Position numbers and translations under genes: made by a program
Assembly (NCBI GenBank): GCA_037783415.1
Contig: JAZGTN010000016.1
Span: 369,001 to 433,000 of the forward strand
Length of the DNA: 64,000 bases
Direction of reading: 5' to 3'
DNA from: Leptasterias polaris
Lineage: Eukaryota > Echinodermata > Asteroidea > Forcipulatida > Asteriidae
The notes under the pieces: model-generated
What the model was told of the DNA's origin: nothing
What the model saw: only the letters and a program-made list of their open reading frames with translations
Database searches by the model: none
Part shown: in pieces, positions 13,301 through 19,300 of the stretch
How positions within the stretch are numbered: position 1 is the first letter of the stretch
Layout: each line of letters starts with the position of its first letter

Positions 13301-16300
13301 ATGGATCCCTCAATATCAACTCCAAGAGGTAATTATTGTACCATCATCATGAGAAGAAACACCAAGCTCTGGTGTTGTCAGCAGCAGAGTGTGGGTTTGA
13401 TACCCGGTCATGACACTAATTGTGCCCTAGAGCAAGGCACTTAACCATAATTGCTTCATTAAAAAAATGGGAAGGTAGCGCCATTCTGCTCTACCAGCCA
13501 GGCTCCTAGTGGATGATACCCATGCCTACATCCTTACGGACTGTGAAGGGGGTAACCCTGTTTCAGCCCCAGGAGTATAGGTGGTAGCGTATCCCTGTTG
13601 ACAGTTGATTTGGGTCAATAGCCCAAATCAGTAAAGTGTAGCACTCACCTTGAAGTGGCCATCCTTGGCCTTGTGAAGTAAGGCGAGCTCTCATTAAAAA
13701 AAAAACGTTTTGAAAATATCTTTATTTTAGAATACCAGAATTCAACAGGAAAAAATCTAATTCTGTTGCAAATGTTCCAAAGTTGTACTCAATTTCAGAC
13801 AAATGTTGTACATGTGGTGACAACAGATGCAGTGAGGTGTTTTTGAAGTTGTGCTTCTAATTTCTAACTTTTTGGGGATAGGATGATTTTAAACAAAGTA
13901 AAGCTACACATAAAGTAGCTAGGCACATAACAAATGCTTACCATAATAATGTTACCAGCTAAAATACCATAGCACATGTACGATCTGTGGCTGGTATCCT
14001 GCTTATTTTGTAAGCAACTTTATTTGGCCCTGACATCAGCCATGTTTTATGCTCACCACCCATTTATAAAGATGTCATGTATGGGGTTTTTTTACCCTCA
14101 AATTTCCTGAAGTGTCTCGTGCCCTGGTTAAAGACGCATTATCTTTTTGTATGTACATGTACTTGGGTTTTTTTATGTATGAAGTCTGCGTTCATTCTAA
14201 ACAAACCTTTTTTCTCTATGACAGCATTGGTTACTGCCCGCAGCTAGACGCCTTGTACAACAAGCTTACCGGAAATGAACTGCTGTACTGCTATGCTAAG
14301 ATCAAGGGAATAACTGGCGAGCAACGTCAACAGGTAAGGTGTTACAAAATGACTAAAATCAAAGTTTTCAAATGTTCATTTTAGGGGATTGCTTGTTAAA
14401 GCACATGTGTAACATTGGTAATTTTCAAAGACCAGTATCCACACTTGATGTGACCCAACATATACATGAAATAATTAACCTGTGAAAGATTAAGCTCAAT
14501 CGGTCATTGGAATCACAAGAAAAAAGTGGGGGGAAAACTTTAAATGTTTTCACAGTTTTCAAACATTGGGTTTTTGATTCGCAAGATCAAAAATGATTGT
14601 TTCACTCATCTCTCAACTTCAAGCAAAAATATTCGAAAGGGAGTTTCCCACCATGACCGTCTTTATACCATGTAAGTTATGCGTGAATCTGTGAACAGTT
14701 ATATTTTTACTCTTACCAATGTTACAAACACCCTTTCTAGCCCTATGTTGGTGGTCTCCCTATTTTGTCAATATCGTTGCTCGGGGGTGCCAGTCAGAAG
14801 CCATACAACCTTTAGTTCTAAATGGACTAACATTGTCCAACTTGCAAATGATCATGTACAAGATCAACAACAACTCGGTTGACATCCACCATGACCGCTA
14901 CCTAACGCCAGCAGCCCGACGCTCACGTCATTTCAACACCAAAAGCTTTATCACTCACAGTGCCCGCCTAGACATCTACAAATTAGCCTTCTTTCCGAGA
15001 ACCACAGTAGAGTGGAATGCCCTTCATGTCTCTTTGGTGAATACACCGACCTTGAACAACTTCAAGCAACAACTGCTCCAATAAATACCCAAACCCTGCA
15101 CAAGCCTGGCACCATACTTTCATCGAGTCCAGCCAGTATAAGAGTGAAAGTGAACGTATATGCTTGTTGTTGTAGAAATTTATTTGGTTTTTAAAATTTA
15201 ATTTCAGGCGGTGAGGCTCGTTACAGCTCAGATGGGAATGAAGAAATACATGGAGAAATGCATTGGAACCTACAGCGGAGGGATGAAGCGATCGCTGTCT
15301 ACCGCCATCGCTCTGCTTGGGAATCCTCAAATCGTGCTGATGGTACGTTCCGAATAGTTTACCGAGTCTCTTCGGTTACAAACCACAACTGGTATCATGT
15401 TCATCATTATTTTATAGATGTTGCGGTACCCGCTGCTAAGAATTCGAACTACCACTAACTACTCTGTAACTACATGTACTTTCATTGTTAGCAGCTTGTG
15501 CATTGAGTCTTCTTGGCCACACCTGTCCTTTCTCTGACATTTTTTCTACCTAGAGTGTTGTTTTCCGCAAGACTTCATTCTCGGCTGAACCCAGGAGTTT
15601 GTTCAGGGACCATAATCTTACTAGCCTTGCTTCTTTATGGATCCCTCCACAGTTTCTTGAGCTTCCATGCTTATTCTTTATTTAAAACCCTGCATAGAGA
15701 GACGTGTACCAAACATGTTTGGCACAAATCAAGAAAAACATAACCGCAGTCACGTGGTAAATCCCAGCCATGCTAAACTCCATGATATCCTCCCCTGTAC
15801 CATAACACACAGTCTAGAAGGGGTGTCAATCAACAGGGGTCGGTGACTTGGTGAGAGTGGGCGGAACACAAAATATGTCAATGCCCTGTGTACAAAAAAT
15901 TTCCCATTCGTTTGTGCACAAGCAATGGCCGCCTGGTTAATGTCAATGACACTACAACTCGGGCGCTAAGTCACCATAAATCTGAACCTCCAGTGAGATG
16001 ATTGAAAACAGCTGTTCACCAACTGGCTGGGAGTCCTTTGATGTCTGGCCGACAGTAAGCCCTCACAAGCCCTCTTAAGTGATTTATTACGTGTGAAGAA
16101 CATGTTTGGCAAGGTGCCGAATTTACGTTCGGCCAAAACAGGTGCCTGGTTTGAGGGTTAATTAAGTCTTATCAAACAACTATTTAACTCTTAACTTCCA
16201 ATTTATATTGTCTTTGATTTTGATTTTGATACCTTGGAAATAAACTGATTGATTGATTGAGTTTAGTTAGCTGCTGCAAGGTACATGTATCTCCAGCCAA

Positions 16301-19300
16301 CCTGATCCCCTGATTTCTAACTGTTTATATTTTCCCTCAGGATGAGCCTACGACAGGAATGGACCCAGTCAGCAAGCAAGCAGTATGGGGAAATATCCTA
16401 GCTGTTATCAAGTCTGGCCACTCTGTCATCCTGACATCACACAGGTAATTAAGATGATTGGCAGTGGTCAGTGTATTAGGCGTGGGGATGTGGGGTTAGG
16501 GTGATAGGGTTAGGGTAAGGGTTGCAGGGTTAGGTCGATAGGGTTAGGGTGATGGGTTTAGAGTTAGGATTGTAGGGTTAGGGTTATGGTGATAGGGTTA
16601 TAGGGTTGGGGTTGTACATGTAGGGTTAGGGTTGCTGTTTTGGGGTTGTAGGGTAAGGGTTTTAGGGTTAGGTGTTGTAGGGTTAGGGTTGTGGGATCAG
16701 GGTTGTAGGGTTAGGGTCATATAGGGTTAGGGTTTTTAGATTAGGGCCTTCTTGTGGGGGGGGGGGGGTTGTAGGGTTAGGTTCATAGGGTTAGGGTTGT
16801 GGGGTGGGGGTTGGGGTTGCTGTTTTGGGGTTGTTGGGTTGCTGTTTGGGCGTTGTTGGGTTGGTGTTGTAGGGTTGTGTGTTGTGGGGTTAGGGTTGTA
16901 GGGTTAGGGTCATAGGGTTAGGGTTGTTGATTTAGGGTTGTGGGGTTAGGGTTGTAGGGTTATAGGGTTATAGGGTTATCATCGGGTTAGTGTTATAGGG
17001 TCAGTGTTATAGGATGTAGGGGTTAGGTTAAGGTTTAAGGGATGGAGTTTAAATTTAGGCTTTTGATTTGGGTTGGGAGTAATCATGTTGGAATATGGTT
17101 TAGTTTAATCACAAAATCATGTTTACAAAAAATTGTTTATCGGCCTTATGTTTCAACCCTAGCAGAGTCTTTTTCAAAGGCTAAAGACTCTGCTAGGGCC
17201 AAACTTTTCGGCCATTAATTATTGTTTTGCATTTATACCATAGATTCTTTTGGTTGGTAAGCAGTTTGCAGGCGCTTATTTTGTTTTCACAAATCAAACT
17301 TACATAATTTTTTTTCCAGTATGGAGGAGTGTGAGCTGTTGTGTACTCGTCTGGCGATCATGGTGAACGGTAGATTCCAATGCCTTGGCAGTCCACAGCA
17401 TGTGAAGAATCGTTATGGTGACGGACACACCCTTGTCCTCAGAGTCAACGAGGACAAGCCTAACATGACTGCAGTCATGAACTTTGTCATGACCACATTC
17501 CCTGAAGCTCATCTGAAGGTAACGAGAACTGTTCAAAATCCAGATTTGGGTTTTTGAAATGGAAATCTACCCACAGCATAATATATTAGGTGCTCGATTG
17601 GTCTAGTGCATCAGACTCAAGTTCTGACGGCTGAGTCTTTTGAGTGTGGGTTTGATTCCCAGGTCATGACACTTAATTGTTGAGCAAAGCACACCATCAT
17701 AATCACCTAGTAAAGTGCTTTAAAGTGCTGTGCGAGACTCTCTTCTTGTTTTGGTTTCGTTTCGGTGACGATTTTGTAGGTGAGGCGAGCAGCCAGGAAG
17801 TAGGGCTAATACCACCACCAAAATAACCAACAGGTGCTACGTATTAGAGTGTCATGGCCGAGCGGTTTAGAGCATCGGATTCAAGTTCTGGTGATTAAGT
17901 CATCAGAGTGTGGGTTCGAATCCCGGTCATGACACTTGTGTCTTTGAGCAAGATGCTTTACTATAATTGCTTCTCTTCACCCAGGGGTATAAATGGGTAT
18001 CTGTGAGGGTAGAGGTTGATATTGTGTATGAAAAAGCTTCGGAGTGCCACGGCAGCTTGGGCTGTATACTCCCCAGGGAGCTGAGAAAGATAAAAGGAAT
18101 GTTATTGGCCCAATGACCAGGGCATTAATGTAAAGCTATCGTAAAATGCGCTATACAAGAAATAGTTATTATTATTATTAACACTTTGGCTCATACCTTA
18201 CATCGATATGTGTGATATCTTCTGCTTACCCAGTGTTTCGCCCAAACCCTCGCTGCACTGAAAACAGTTCACAGGGTTATTCAGGTGGGATTTGAACCCA
18301 CAACCCCTGTGTTTTAGAGCAGATGTCTTAACCCGAGACCAAAAACCATACAAAAAATATTCAGGGATCTAGTTGGCTTTTATAGTGGGTTTCTTTTCCC
18401 TGCCTTTCACCTCTGTTGACCCTGGTTCGAATCCCGCTTCTGACCGGAGATGTGGATTAGGTTTTCAGTCCCTACCTGACTACTAGGTTTTTTTCCCCCA
18501 TTGGGGTTCTCCTCCCTTGTCTAAAACTGAGCATTTTTGCTTGTTTCCTATTCATCCTGTTATTGGCGCTTGTGCTGTTTATAATGGCCCTTATAGAGCG
18601 CCTTTTCCTGAGGTTACAAAGCGCTAGGATGTGTCCAACACAGATGAAAAATCAGTATCAAAAATGGCCAAAACATTCACAAAACCACTGTCCACAAAAC
18701 AAGTGGGTCTTCAACAATTTCTTGAATGATTCAAGTGAGTTTGCTCTTCTGCAAGGAAGTGAATTCCATAGAGCAGGGCCCGCATTGGAGAAGCCACGGT
18801 CTCCTGTTTGTCCTATGCTCGAAGAGAAGGTTGCGCAAGGAAGAACGTAGGTTGCGAATTGGTTGATATTGCTGATGAAGCTTATCGCAGATGTTTACTA
18901 TTTCAGAACGAGTGCCTTGAAGATAAATAACAATAAATAAATAAATAAATAAATAAATACATATGTCACAATTTGTCCCCTTTGCAGGAGAAGCATCACA
19001 ACATGGTGTGTTATCAGCTGCCGATGGCCAACAGGAAACTTGCAGATGTCTTCGGTGCCTTAGAGGCAGAGAAAGACAATCTTGGAATCCAGGAGTATTC
19101 CATCTCACAGACAACACTGGATCAGGTAAAACTCATTCCTACATAAGTCTAATGGCCCAGCGGCTTCTAGTGCATCAGACTCAAGTTCTGGTTGCTGTGG
19201 TCGATTTCACAAAGCACTAAGATTCATCTTAAGATGAGTTGTCAGTATTGCCATAGTGATTTGTATTGTGACATCACACTTTGCTTAGCAATTAGGATTG

